Assembly (NCBI GenBank): GCA_963822905.1
Contig: CAWGJF010000001.1
Location: 248,001 to 312,000, forward strand
DNA: 64,000 bases
Direction of reading: 5' to 3'
Origin: CAWGJF01 sp963822905
GTDB taxonomy: Bacteria > Bacteroidota > Ignavibacteria > Ignavibacteriales > Ignavibacteriaceae
The notes below the pieces were generated by a model that ran no database searches, was not told the DNA's origin, and saw only the letters and a program-made list of their open reading frames with translations. Position 1 is the stretch's first letter, and the number at the start of each line of letters is the position of its first letter. The position numbers and the translations under genes are program-made. Below are positions 51,467 through 60,244 of the stretch, in pieces.

Positions 51467-52847
51467 TAAAGAAGATTACAAAGGTTATAGAGGCGAAGCT
51501 CTTAAAACACTAAAGAAGTTTAATGCGCTGGTTTGGAGTGATGTTGAAATCAGTACAGAAGACGGAACGTATAAAGGATTAATTCTGCCCCGTTCTGAAA
51601 CTGCTGATGAATATCATATCGTACTTAAAATACCAGTTGGTTACAACATCGGGATTGCTGCGAAAAAAATTAAGGATGTAAAAATTTTCGGAAGGAAAGA
51701 AGCGCATTATAAAATTCCGGAAAAAGAATTTCCTTATGATCCTAAAAAACCAAGAGTGAAACTGCTCGGGACCGGCGGAACAATTGCAAGCCGACTCGAT
51801 TACAGAACCGGGGCGGTTATTCCTGCGTTTTCACCTGGTGAACTTTATGGTTCTGTGCCGGAGCTTGCTGATTACTGCAATCTTGAAACTGAAAAACTTT
51901 ACGGTGAGTTCAGTGAGAATATCGGACCAAAACATTGGATGGGTATTGCTGAAGCAATCGGTAAAGAAATTGAAAAAGGAGTGCAAGGAATTGTCATCGG
52001 GCATGGAACAGATATTATGCATCATACTGCTGCAGCGCTATCTTTTATGGTTCAGAATACTCCGGTCCCGATTGTAATGGTTGGTTCACAAAGATCAAGT
52101 GACAGGCCTTCATCTGATGCAGCATCAAATTTAATTCACTCGGTTAAAACAGCAGCAGAGAGTAACATTGCTGAAGTCATGGTTTGTATGTTCGGCCCGA
52201 CTTCGGATATGTACGGGCTTCTGCATCGCGGAACACGCGTTAGGAAAATGCACTCAAGTTACCGTTCAACTTTCAGAACAATAGGTGATATTCCAATTGC
52301 AACTGTGAGCAGGGAAAAAATCACACCGATCAGGAGCGATTACAAACACAGAAGAAAAGACAAGGACGTGATTATAAATCCTGTGTTTGAAGAGAAGGTT
52401 ACGATAGTTTATTATTATCCGAATATGCAGCCGGACATAATTGATTCACTAATTGATAATGGCTACAAGGGAATTGTAATTGCCGGAACGGGTTTGGGTC
52501 ACGTTAACAAACCGATGTACCCTGCTTTGAAGAGAGCTAAAGAAGCCGGTGTTGCCGTTTATATGACTGTGCAGACTTTGTGGGGATATGTTCAAATGTA
52601 TGTTTACGATACCGGGAGAGATATGATGGAGCTTGGAGTTATTCCCGCAGCAAATATGCTTCCCGAAGTTGCCTATGTAAAACTCGGCTGGGCACTTGGT
52701 CAAACAAATGATTTGGAAAAAGTTAAAGAAATTATGCTCACACCAATTGCCGGAGAAATTACAGAGCGCGAACCGAGTAATGGTTATCTTATTTACCAGG
52801 GCGGCTTACCTGAAGTTGAAGAGTTTATAAGGCAATACAGGAAATAA
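51459..52847 (+). CDS. gatD: Glu-tRNA(Gln) amidotransferase subunit GatD
   Basis: This 462-residue protein has an N-terminal domain of about 90 residues and then a type I asparaginase-like domain. The domain has LLGTGGTIASRLDYRTGAV (catalytic Thr, about 107-125), VIGHGTDIMHHTAAALSFMV (second catalytic Thr-Asp pair), MVGSQRSSDRPSSDAASNLI, and a KGIVIAGTGLGHVN stretch. GatD releases ammonia from glutamine and passes it to GatE. The start overlaps the gatE end. Simple L-asparaginase is excluded by the N-terminal domain and the pairing with gatE. Confidence 0.94.
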   Translation: MPDKEDYKGYRGEALKTLKKFNALVWSDVEISTEDGTYKGLILPRSETADEYHIVLKIPVGYNIGIAAKKIKDVKIFGRKEAHYKIPEKEFPYDPKKPRVKLLGTGGTIASRLDYRTGAVIPAFSPGELYGSVPELADYCNLETEKLYGEFSENIGPKHWMGIAEAIGKEIEKGVQGIVIGHGTDIMHHTAAALSFMVQNTPVPIVMVGSQRSSDRPSSDAASNLIHSVKTAAESNIAEVMVCMFGPTSDMYGLLHRGTRVRKMHSSYRSTFRTIGDIPIATVSREKITPIRSDYKHRRKDKDVIINPVFEEKVTIVYYYPNMQPDIIDSLIDNGYKGIVIAGTGLGHVNKPMYPALKRAKEAGVAVYMTVQTLWGYVQMYVYDTGRDMMELGVIPAANMLPEVAYVKLGWALGQTNDLEKVKEIMLTPIAGEITEREPSNGYLIYQGGLPEVEEFIRQYRK

Positions 52848-52876
52848 ATATATTAACTAACAATAGTATTACTAAA

Positions 52877-52901
52877 GATCCTGAATCAAGTTCAGGATGA
52901 C
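52877..52901. repeat. REP-like palindromic element, copy 2
   Basis: GATCCTGAA (52877-52885) and TTCAGGATGAC (52891-52901) repeat the stem of the copy at 49441-49465, with loop TCAAG instead of ACAAG. It sits between the converging gatD and S9 peptidase genes. Confidence 0.75.
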
Positions 52902-52912
52902 TCTATCGAATA

Positions 52913-55120
52913 TTATTTTTCCGATTCCTCCTTAAACTCATTTCCGAAAAAGTTCTTAAACCAGAAATTCATTTTGAGGTGATTTACATGGTTCCATTTG
53001 GGAAAGCCAACTCCGTGTCTTGCTCCCGGATAAAGCATAAGCTCAAAATCTTTGTCTGTATTTGTTAATGCATCAACTACCTGAAGTGTATTCTGCATAT
53101 GAACATTTTCATCCATCGTTCCGTGAATCAGCAGAAGTTTTCCTTTATAATTATTAATGTGACTCAGTATTGAACCGAAATCATAACCTTCAGGATTTTC
53201 TTCAGGAGTGTCCATATATCTTTCAGTGTAAACATCATCATAAAGTTTCCAGTCAGTAACTGAATATTCTGCAATTCCATAATTAAAGTAACTCGAAGCA
53301 TAGGTTAAAGCTAATGCAGCAACATAGCCGCCATAGCTTCCGCCGGTTATTCCAATCTTTGTTGAGTCAACAAATGACTTTTGCTTCAACCATTTAACAG
53401 CTTCTATGTAATCATTCATTTCCCATTTGCCGAGATTCCTGTACATCAATGATTCTCCTTTTTTACCAAAATGACCGGAGCCGCGATGATCAACAGCGAA
53501 GTAAATTATATTATTATCAGCGAAATAAAATCTTTCAAGATATGCAGAAAATTTATTTTCAACATCATTTCTTCCGGGTCCTCCGTAAACTGAAAAAACA
53601 ACTGGATATTTTTTATTCGAGTCAAAATCAGGTGGAAGAATCCAGGTTGCTGGTAGCTCAACTCCATCTGAAGTTTTAATATAGAAAATTTCTGACTTGC
53701 CAAGATTGTAATCATCAAATATTTCTGATTTTCTATCAGCAATCATTTTAACAGGGATTCCAATTGAATCGAACAATTTAATTTTGGGAGGAGTTGTAAG
53801 GTTGCTATAAGTATCATAAAAATAAGAACCATTTGAGGAAACTGTAGTGCTGTGAGTCCCTTCAGAATTAGTGAGTTTAGTTAATCCTGTTCCATCAAGA
53901 TTAATTTTATAAAGATGATTACCCAATTGTTCATCTTTTGAACTTTCAAAGAAAATCTGTTTGTTCTTTTCATCAACCTGAACAATTTTATTAACATCCC
54001 AATCACCTTCAGTTAGTTTTTTAATCAACTTCCCGCTCATATAATAATAATATAAATGTCTCCAGCCGTCTTTATCTGATCGGAGTAAAAACCCACTGCC
54101 ATCTTCAAACAAATAAACGTCTTCAAAAAACTCAACCCAGGTTGGTTGGATTTCGGAATAAACCAAATGATTTTTCCCGGTAAATGGATTTGCTGAAAGT
54201 ATTGCCAAAGAATCCTGCTCACGGTTTAAAACCTGGTAAAAAAGCTCTTTACTGTCTTTTGTCCAGGACGGCCACGCAGTGTATTGATCAATGTTACTAT
54301 CTTTTCCAATCCAGGTAATTTTCTTATTAGATAAATTTACAATGCCAAGCTTTACCTCAGGATTTGGATCGCCCGGCTGCGGATAGCGCCACCATTCAAG
54401 TGAACCATGAGCTCCTTCGGAATTAAAAATCGGGAACAAAGGGACAGGTGAATCATTTGTATGAAGGAATGTGATCATTTCGCTGTTTGGAGACCACAAG
54501 TACGCGAGATGTGCAGTACTTCTTCCAAGAATTTCTTCCATATAAACCCATGAAGACCAGCCATTGTAAACAGAATCAGAACCGTCAAAGGTTAATTGTG
54601 TTTCATTTCCCGTATTCAAATCTGTAACAAATAAATTGTGATCTCTTGTGAAAGCAACTTTATTGCCATCAGGAGAAAAAGTTGGGTTGTCTTCTTCAGC
54701 ATCATTCTCTGTTAATCTTCTAAATTCGTTTTTACTTTGATTGTAGTAATATAAATCATTGTCCTTATTGAATAAAAACCCGTTATAATCTGAGGTAACT
54801 TCGTCTGCTGAAGCAGATTTAAATCCATCCGGAAGATTGATGTCAATGTCAGAGTAATCAACTAAAACTATTTCTTCGCAACTTCCCGCATTAATTTTTA
54901 GCAAAAAAACCTTTCCATCAACTATTCTTTTTTCAAGATAATTTTGATCATCAATCCATCCGCGTAGTGAAGGAGGACGGTTTAATATTCTTGGTTCACG
55001 AAATTGATATGCTTGAGCGAATGTTAACCGTTTGTTCTGGGCTGAGGAACCAACCTGAAGAAATATAAAACACGCAAAGAATAGTATGAAATTCTTTGAT
55101 TTGTAGTTGTAAATAAACAT
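52913..55120 (-). CDS. Secreted S9 family peptidase (dipeptidyl peptidase IV type)
   Basis: This 735-residue protein has a signal peptide (about 10-27, IYNYKSKNFILFFACFIFLQ) and a DPP IV N-terminal beta-propeller (about 80-470). The C-terminal alpha/beta-hydrolase catalytic domain has GITGGSYGGYVAALALTYAS (nucleophile Ser in GGSYGG), the Asp in HGTMDENVHMQN and His in YPGARHGVGFP. The catalytic triad is complete. Such enzymes cleave X-Pro dipeptides or other short peptides at the surface or in the periplasm. It lacks a T9SS domain. Its start is at 55120 with GAGGAAAT upstream. Confidence 0.93.
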   Translation of the reverse strand: MFIYNYKSKNFILFFACFIFLQVGSSAQNKRLTFAQAYQFREPRILNRPPSLRGWIDDQNYLEKRIVDGKVFLLKINAGSCEEIVLVDYSDIDINLPDGFKSASADEVTSDYNGFLFNKDNDLYYYNQSKNEFRRLTENDAEEDNPTFSPDGNKVAFTRDHNLFVTDLNTGNETQLTFDGSDSVYNGWSSWVYMEEILGRSTAHLAYLWSPNSEMITFLHTNDSPVPLFPIFNSEGAHGSLEWWRYPQPGDPNPEVKLGIVNLSNKKITWIGKDSNIDQYTAWPSWTKDSKELFYQVLNREQDSLAILSANPFTGKNHLVYSEIQPTWVEFFEDVYLFEDGSGFLLRSDKDGWRHLYYYYMSGKLIKKLTEGDWDVNKIVQVDEKNKQIFFESSKDEQLGNHLYKINLDGTGLTKLTNSEGTHSTTVSSNGSYFYDTYSNLTTPPKIKLFDSIGIPVKMIADRKSEIFDDYNLGKSEIFYIKTSDGVELPATWILPPDFDSNKKYPVVFSVYGGPGRNDVENKFSAYLERFYFADNNIIYFAVDHRGSGHFGKKGESLMYRNLGKWEMNDYIEAVKWLKQKSFVDSTKIGITGGSYGGYVAALALTYASSYFNYGIAEYSVTDWKLYDDVYTERYMDTPEENPEGYDFGSILSHINNYKGKLLLIHGTMDENVHMQNTLQVVDALTNTDKDFELMLYPGARHGVGFPKWNHVNHLKMNFWFKNFFGNEFKEESEK

Positions 55121-55228
55121 GATTTCCTCTTGAAATTGATATTGTCATTGCAATTTTAATAAGAAAATATATTCGTAACTTAACTTTATTGAAAAAATTA
55201 TTCTAATAAAAAATTAAAGGGATTCTGA

Positions 55229-55642
55229 ATGTTTAAGAAAGTTCTTCTGGGTGTTGCAGGAATTATCATTGCAATTCAATTTATTCCGGTTGACAGATCA
55301 AATCCTCCGGCTGAAGGTGAAATAATGGAATCAACAGAATTAAAAGCAGTTTTTAAAAAATCCTGTTATGACTGTCACTCAAACGAAACTATATGGCCAT
55401 GGTATTCTTATGTTGCTCCAGTAAGCTGGCTGGTTGCTGATGATGTGCATGAAGGCAGAAAGCATCTTAATTTTTCAAATTGGCAAAATCTTGAGGTCAG
55501 GAAAATTTCGAAAAAGAAAGAAGATATTCGTGAAATGATTGATGAAGGTGAAATGCCGTTGAGCAAATATGTGCTTCTTCATCCTGAAGCAAAACTTTCT
55601 GAAAAAGATAAGCAAATAATTAAAGACTGGACAGGCGAATAA
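55229..55642 (+). CDS. Haem-binding domain-containing protein (Haem_bd)
   Basis: This 137-residue protein has one N-terminal membrane segment and one domain of the Haem_bd family. CYDCHSN (about 48-54, a CXXCH c-type haem motif) is followed by ETIWPWYSYVAPVSWLVADD, VHEGRKHLNFSNW and EMIDEGEMPLSKYVLLHPEA. The conserved Trp and His residues and the WPWYSYVAP-type run identify the family in Bacteroidota. The Met in MPLSKY could be a haem ligand. It is probably anchored in the inner membrane with a periplasmic cytochrome domain. AAAGGG gives a ribosome site. The gene is divergent from the S9 peptidase and 12 bases upstream of a membrane protein gene. Confidence 0.9.
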   Translation: MFKKVLLGVAGIIIAIQFIPVDRSNPPAEGEIMESTELKAVFKKSCYDCHSNETIWPWYSYVAPVSWLVADDVHEGRKHLNFSNWQNLEVRKISKKKEDIREMIDEGEMPLSKYVLLHPEAKLSEKDKQIIKDWTGE

Positions 55643-55654
55643 AATAAAAATCTT

Positions 55655-55969
55655 ATGACTGTAATTAAAAATATTAAAATTCTAAAAACACTTTTTATTA
55701 TAATATTTTCAATATCAATACCGATGTTGATAATGATATTATTAACTCCGGTATTCTTCGGTCCAGAGAATAGAACGGTTGACTCAGCACTTTCATCAAT
55801 GTCCAAAACGATGATAACTTTTTTTATTTCACTTGTTGTTGGAATTACTTTGATGCTGAAACTAAAGGAAAAGATACTAAGAATATTTTTTAATTCATTC
55901 CTGATTCTAATTTTGATAGAAATAATTTTCCTTGTTGTAGCAAATATGAATAACTGGTGGAGAACTTAA
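55655..55969 (+). CDS. Small three-helix membrane protein, unknown
   Basis: The 104-residue protein has three hydrophobic segments (about 8-33, 50-68 and 72-98) with few charges between, so it is likely an integral inner-membrane protein. No family motif is recognised. It is 12 bases after the Haem_bd gene, so the two may act together, for example as an anchor for the cytochrome. The WW near the C terminus (NNWWRT) is a common boundary feature. A TTG-started saccharopine dehydrogenase-like gene follows 14 bases later. Confidence 0.55.
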   Translation: MTVIKNIKILKTLFIIIFSISIPMLIMILLTPVFFGPENRTVDSALSSMSKTMITFFISLVVGITLMLKLKEKILRIFFNSFLILILIEIIFLVVANMNNWWRT

Positions 55970-55983
55970 AAGCAGGTGAGTAG

Positions 55984-57114
55984 TTGAAAAAAATAACAGT
56001 ACTTGGTGCCGGGATGGTTGGCTCTGCAATTATTGGAGACTTATCAGAAGAATTTGATGTAACTGCTGTTGATTTAAGCATTGAAAACTTGGACAAGGTT
56101 AAAAAGAAATTCTATGTAAAAACAATTGTCGCTGATCTTACTTCAGAATCAGAAATAAAAAATGTTGTCAAAGATGCAGACTTGGTTATCAGTGCAGTTC
56201 CCGGGTTTATGGGATTTGAAACTTTACGCTCTATTATTTATTCAGGAAAGAATGCTGTTGATATTTCTTTTTTTAATCACAATCCTTTTGAACTTGATGA
56301 ATTAGCAAAGATGAGCAATCTGACTGTAGTTGTTGATTGTGGTGTTTCACCGGGGCTCAGTAATATTGTTCTTGGTTATTTAAATCAAAGAGTAAAAATT
56401 GATCGTTATGAATGTTATGTCGGTGGTTTGCCCTTTAAAAAAGAATATCCATTTAATTACAAAGCTCCTTTTTCACCGGTTGATGTTATTGAAGAATATG
56501 TAAGACCGGCAAGAATTAAAGTTGACGGAAAAATTGTTTTGAAAGAAGCTCTTTCTGAAATCGAAAATATTGAGTTTGGTAAAGCCGGAACCTTAGAAGC
56601 ATTCAATACCGATGGACTGCGTACATTACTTATCACTGTTGAAATCCCAAATATGATTGAAAAAACTTTGCGATATCCGGGTCACGCGGAGTTGATGAAA
56701 ATTTTCAGAACAACAGGACTATTTTCTTCCGAAGAAATTAAAATCGGCTCAAATAAAATTCGTCCCGTCGATTTGTCTTCACAATTGCTTTTTAAACATT
56801 GGAAAACCGGAGAAAATGAAAAAGAATTTACAGTTCTTCGGCTTAAAATAGCAGCAAAAGATAAATCTGTTAAAAAAGAGTATACGTTCGATCTATTTGA
56901 TGTATATGATGAAAAAACTTCCACATCTTCTATGGCGAGAACTACCGGTTATACGTGCACTTCTGCAGCAAGATTAATTTTAAATGACGATTTCTCCAGG
57001 AAAGGAATTTGTCCTCCTGAATATCTCGGCAGTGAACCGGGCTGTTATCATAAAATTGTTTCTATGCTTGAAGAGAAAAATATCAGGTTTACTTTAACTG
57101 AAAAAGAAGTATAA
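55984..57114 (+). CDS. Saccharopine dehydrogenase family protein
   Basis: This 376-residue protein starts at TTG (55984) with AGGTGAG upstream. Its N-terminal NAD(P) Rossmann motif is ITVLGAGMVGSAIIGDL (about 3-19) and its later signature is VVDCGVSPGLSNIVLGYLN, typical of saccharopine or lysine-6-dehydrogenases (Lys9/LysDH type). It should act in lysine degradation or biosynthesis of an alpha-aminoadipate pathway compound, but the exact substrate is uncertain. The C-terminal part (ARTTGYTCTSAARLIL) is present and full-length. It is 14 bases downstream of the small membrane protein, so co-transcription is possible. Confidence 0.88.
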   Translation: MKKITVLGAGMVGSAIIGDLSEEFDVTAVDLSIENLDKVKKKFYVKTIVADLTSESEIKNVVKDADLVISAVPGFMGFETLRSIIYSGKNAVDISFFNHNPFELDELAKMSNLTVVVDCGVSPGLSNIVLGYLNQRVKIDRYECYVGGLPFKKEYPFNYKAPFSPVDVIEEYVRPARIKVDGKIVLKEALSEIENIEFGKAGTLEAFNTDGLRTLLITVEIPNMIEKTLRYPGHAELMKIFRTTGLFSSEEIKIGSNKIRPVDLSSQLLFKHWKTGENEKEFTVLRLKIAAKDKSVKKEYTFDLFDVYDEKTSTSSMARTTGYTCTSAARLILNDDFSRKGICPPEYLGSEPGCYHKIVSMLEEKNIRFTLTEKEV

Positions 57115-57150
57115 CTTTGTTAAATAAATTAAACCTATCAGGCGAACAAA

Positions 57151-57570
57151 ATGCGCTCGATAATTTTTCTCTTAATAATAATTTTAAATTCAGTTTGTTT
57201 TTCACAAGACACAAAGAATGATTCCGCCAAAGATTCAATTACTACATTCCGCGGATTGAATTTAGAAATTAACATTCCATATAAAAATGAATTCAAATCA
57301 TTTCAAACTGAATATTTATTTAGCAATTCTCTTTCTGACTTTAATGTTGATTCAACTTCAATCTGGTTGGCAACAAAATCATTTTTTAATCAACCAGCCT
57401 ATTTTAGTCTCTCTTCTGAAGATGTTTCCGGTGATTTGTTAAAACCTCTCCGTACACAATACGAAAGTGAACAGAAGTTAAGCGCATTAAGATATATTTT
57501 AGGAATGGCTCAAACTGGTGCGGTTGGTTATCTTCTTTACAAGCGAATTAAAAAATACGGATTTAAGTAA
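57151..57570 (+). CDS. Small secreted protein, unknown
   Basis: This 139-residue protein starts with a signal peptide (MRSIIFLLIIILNSVCFSQD), probably cleaved at FSQ, and then shows no known domain. The mature region contains a predicted amphipathic second half (SALRYILGMAQTGAVGYLLY), a hydrophobic helix near the C terminus followed by the basic KRIKKYGFK. It could be anchored in the inner membrane at its end. It lies 36 bases after the saccharopine dehydrogenase-like gene. No function can be proposed. Confidence 0.6.
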   Translation: MRSIIFLLIIILNSVCFSQDTKNDSAKDSITTFRGLNLEINIPYKNEFKSFQTEYLFSNSLSDFNVDSTSIWLATKSFFNQPAYFSLSSEDVSGDLLKPLRTQYESEQKLSALRYILGMAQTGAVGYLLYKRIKKYGFK

Positions 57571-57710
57571 AAATGGAGGAAAACTCTCATATCGGAAACC
57601 AACCTTTTATCCTCAAAACATATCTTTTATAAATAAATTTAAACTTCCCGAAACTCCCTGACTTTTGGAGCGTCTGAATAGATAAAGCCAAAAATTACAA
57701 GGAGCGAAAT

Positions 57711-58706
57711 ATGGGAATTTCTTCTACAAATAAATTTCTACTAAAAATCTTACTACTCTTTATTGTGGTTGCATCGACACTGTTTTTTCTCGGCGCAGCA
57801 AAATCACCCCATTTCTTTATGAGCTCTGGAAACGATACAACGAACACACATAAAAGCAGTGGTGAAGAAATATTTACATTTTATGAAACAGAAAATGGAG
57901 ATAAAATAAAGTACGATGCGCACTTCAATGATGGTGAAATTACCTCATTATACAGAAATGGGAACAAGGTTTCAAAAGATAAAATTGATGATTATGAAGA
58001 TTTAGTTCATAACAGAATCTCGGATTTGAGTTTCAGCCCAAAGGTGTTTGCTTTTAATTTTGATGATATGAAATGGGATAAAGAAAAATTTAAAGAAGAC
58101 ATGGATAAACTGCGTGAAGATCTAAAAGATCAAAAATTTGAATGGCACAATTTCGATAAGGAAGCACTGAAAGAAAATATGGATGAGCTTAAAGAGAATC
58201 TGAAAGATATGAAGCTTCACCAGTTTCATTTTAAATATGATGGTTCAGAATTAAAAGAACAACTGGAAGAACTTGAAAAACAGCTTAAGGATTTAAAAAT
58301 TGATTCATTGAATATTGAAGTCAACCTGGATCAACTTAGGGATAACCTCGATGAAGCAATTTCACAACTCGACAAAAATTTAGTAATTGCACCAGGAAGT
58401 ATTGATCACGATATTGAAATATATGCAGATAATGACGGGAATGTTAAACATCGCATAAAAATTTATAAAGATAAAGATAAAGATGAAGATAGTGACGAGT
58501 TTGTTGAAACATTAAAGGACGAATTAGTAAATGATAAGATAATTTCAGACCGTGATGATTTTGAAAGTTTTGAATTAACGGGTAAAAAGCTGCTGATTAA
58601 CGGAGAAAAACAATCCGATGAATTATATAAAAAATATAAAGAACTTTATGAGAAAAGTACTGATAATGAACTCGAAGGCAACTTTAAAATAAGAATACAG
58701 GAGTAA
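57711..58706 (+). CDS. Membrane-anchored protein with long acidic coiled coil, unknown
   Basis: This 331-residue protein has one N-terminal membrane segment (about 10-30, LLKILLLFIVVASTLFFLGA) and then about 300 soluble residues. The central part (about 115-225) is helical and repetitive with patterns such as MDKLREDLKDQKFEW, MDELKENLKDMKLHQF and LEKQLKDLKIDSLNIEV, giving a strongly charged coiled coil. A C-terminal domain (about 255-320) has KDKDKDEDSDEF, an Asp-rich stretch. Relatives in Bacteroidota are hypothetical proteins, often with similar zwitterionic repeats. It could be a periplasmic spacer or a regulator. GGAGCGAAATATG gives a strong ribosome site. Confidence 0.65.
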   Translation: MGISSTNKFLLKILLLFIVVASTLFFLGAAKSPHFFMSSGNDTTNTHKSSGEEIFTFYETENGDKIKYDAHFNDGEITSLYRNGNKVSKDKIDDYEDLVHNRISDLSFSPKVFAFNFDDMKWDKEKFKEDMDKLREDLKDQKFEWHNFDKEALKENMDELKENLKDMKLHQFHFKYDGSELKEQLEELEKQLKDLKIDSLNIEVNLDQLRDNLDEAISQLDKNLVIAPGSIDHDIEIYADNDGNVKHRIKIYKDKDKDEDSDEFVETLKDELVNDKIISDRDDFESFELTGKKLLINGEKQSDELYKKYKELYEKSTDNELEGNFKIRIQE

Positions 58707-58756
58707 TGAAGCTATAAATTTTTAATCAAAAGGTTCTCTTCTCCCCTAAACAGAAG

Positions 58757-58783
58757 GACCGTTGCTTAGCGGCGGTCTTTTTG
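58757..58783 (+). terminator. Intrinsic terminator after the coiled-coil protein gene
   Basis: GACCGTTGC (58757-58765) pairs with GCGGCGGTC (58769-58777), including two G-T wobbles, followed by TTTTT. Confidence 0.8.
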
Positions 58784-58888
58784 CTTTAAATCAACCACTG
58801 TTATATTTATCACACAAATTTAAAATTGCTCTCCGGTTTATCCCATATATTTGTTTTGAATTATGTAACAAATTTGAATGGAAACTAT

Positions 58889-60130
58889 ATGAAACGAATA
58901 GTAATTATTGGGGCAGGTTTTGGGGGGATAACGGCAGCAAGGGAACTTATTCACAGCGAAAATCAAGTTACAATTATTGATAAAACAAACCATCACTTAT
59001 TCCAACCATTGCTTTACCAGGTTGCAACTGCGGCTCTTTCTCCGGGAGATATCGCAAAACCTATAAGATCAGTTTTTAAGGATCATAAAAATATTGAAAT
59101 TCTTCTCGGAACTGTTAAATCTATCGACGCAGAAAACCATAAGGTATTTTATAATGATTCAGTGATTGAATATGATTACCTGGTTTTAGCGCCGGGTTCA
59201 TCTCACTCATATTTCGGTAAAGATGAATGGAGTCAATTTGCGCCGGGACTAAAAACTCTTAACGATGCTTTAAAAGTCAGGGAGAAGATTTTGTTTTCCC
59301 TGGAAAAAGCTGAAATGATTAAGGATGAAAATGAAAGAAGAAAATACTTGTCCTTCATTATTGTTGGCGGCGGACCGACCGGAGTTGAACTTGCAGGAGC
59401 AATTTCTGAAATAGTAAACAAAAATATTCTGCCCGATTTTAGGAATATTTCTTCAGATAGCACAAAAGTTTATCTGGTAGAAGCAATGTCCGGAGTATTA
59501 AATACATTTCCTCAAAAACTAACCTTGAGGGCAAAAGAAGATCTTGAAAAACTTGGCGTGAAAGTTATTTTGAATAAAAAAGTAACCGGGATAAATGAAA
59601 ATTGTGTGCAAATAGAAAATGAATTCATAGAAACAAAAAACATTATTTGGGCTGCTGGCAACCACGTTTCTGATCTTATAAAACAAGTAACGAAAAATTT
59701 GGACAGATCTGGCAGAGCAATTGTAAATAAAGATCTTTCAATCTATGAAGACAAAAATATTTTTGTAATTGGTGATTCTGCTTTTGTAAAAAATAAAAAA
59801 GGTAACCCGCTTCCAGCGATTGCACCTGTAGCAATCCAACAGGGGAAATTTATTGGGAAGCTACTCAAATCAGATCGTGAAAAAAAATCCGGCAAAGAAT
59901 TCCATTATTTTGACAAAGGAATGATGGCAACAATTGGCAAAGCAAAAGCAGTTGCAGTTGTAAAAGGCTTTCAGCTAAGTGGACTTTTTGCATGGCTTGC
60001 CTGGTGCGTAATTCACATTTTTTACTTGATCAGCTTCCGGAATCGTCTGCGTGTTATGGCTGAATGGGTCTGGTATTATCTTACAAATCGACCTGGAATT
60101 CGTTTGATTGTTAAGGATGAAAACCGGTAA
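58889..60130 (+). CDS. ndh: Type II NADH dehydrogenase (NAD(P)/FAD-dependent oxidoreductase)
   Basis: I place the start at the ATG at 58889 (MKRIVIIGAGFGGITAAREL) because an upstream ATG at 58826 would add 21 unrelated residues. The 413-residue protein has the FAD Rossmann motif GAGFGG near its N terminus, HHLFQPLLYQVATAALSPGD (typical for NDH-2), a second NAD-binding motif IIVGGGPTGVELAG (about 156-169) and a C-terminal hydrophobic region (LFAWLAWCVIHIFYLISF) for membrane attachment. It oxidises NADH and passes electrons to quinone without pumping protons. It provides a respiratory entry point for reduced cofactors. Confidence 0.92.
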   Translation: MKRIVIIGAGFGGITAARELIHSENQVTIIDKTNHHLFQPLLYQVATAALSPGDIAKPIRSVFKDHKNIEILLGTVKSIDAENHKVFYNDSVIEYDYLVLAPGSSHSYFGKDEWSQFAPGLKTLNDALKVREKILFSLEKAEMIKDENERRKYLSFIIVGGGPTGVELAGAISEIVNKNILPDFRNISSDSTKVYLVEAMSGVLNTFPQKLTLRAKEDLEKLGVKVILNKKVTGINENCVQIENEFIETKNIIWAAGNHVSDLIKQVTKNLDRSGRAIVNKDLSIYEDKNIFVIGDSAFVKNKKGNPLPAIAPVAIQQGKFIGKLLKSDREKKSGKEFHYFDKGMMATIGKAKAVAVVKGFQLSGLFAWLAWCVIHIFYLISFRNRLRVMAEWVWYYLTNRPGIRLIVKDENR

Positions 60131-60244
60131 TCCCTGTTTTTATCCGACAAAAAAATATCTTTTTATCTCGCCTCTTTCAGGAGAATTTTTGATTTTAGTT
60201 AAGACTTAATCTTGCTAATTTTATTGTTCAAAAATTCAATTTAA

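Noticed and set aside
51459..52847. Annotation of gatD as a plain L-asparaginase
   Set aside because: The N-terminal domain of about 90 residues and the translational coupling with gatE are characteristic of GatD.
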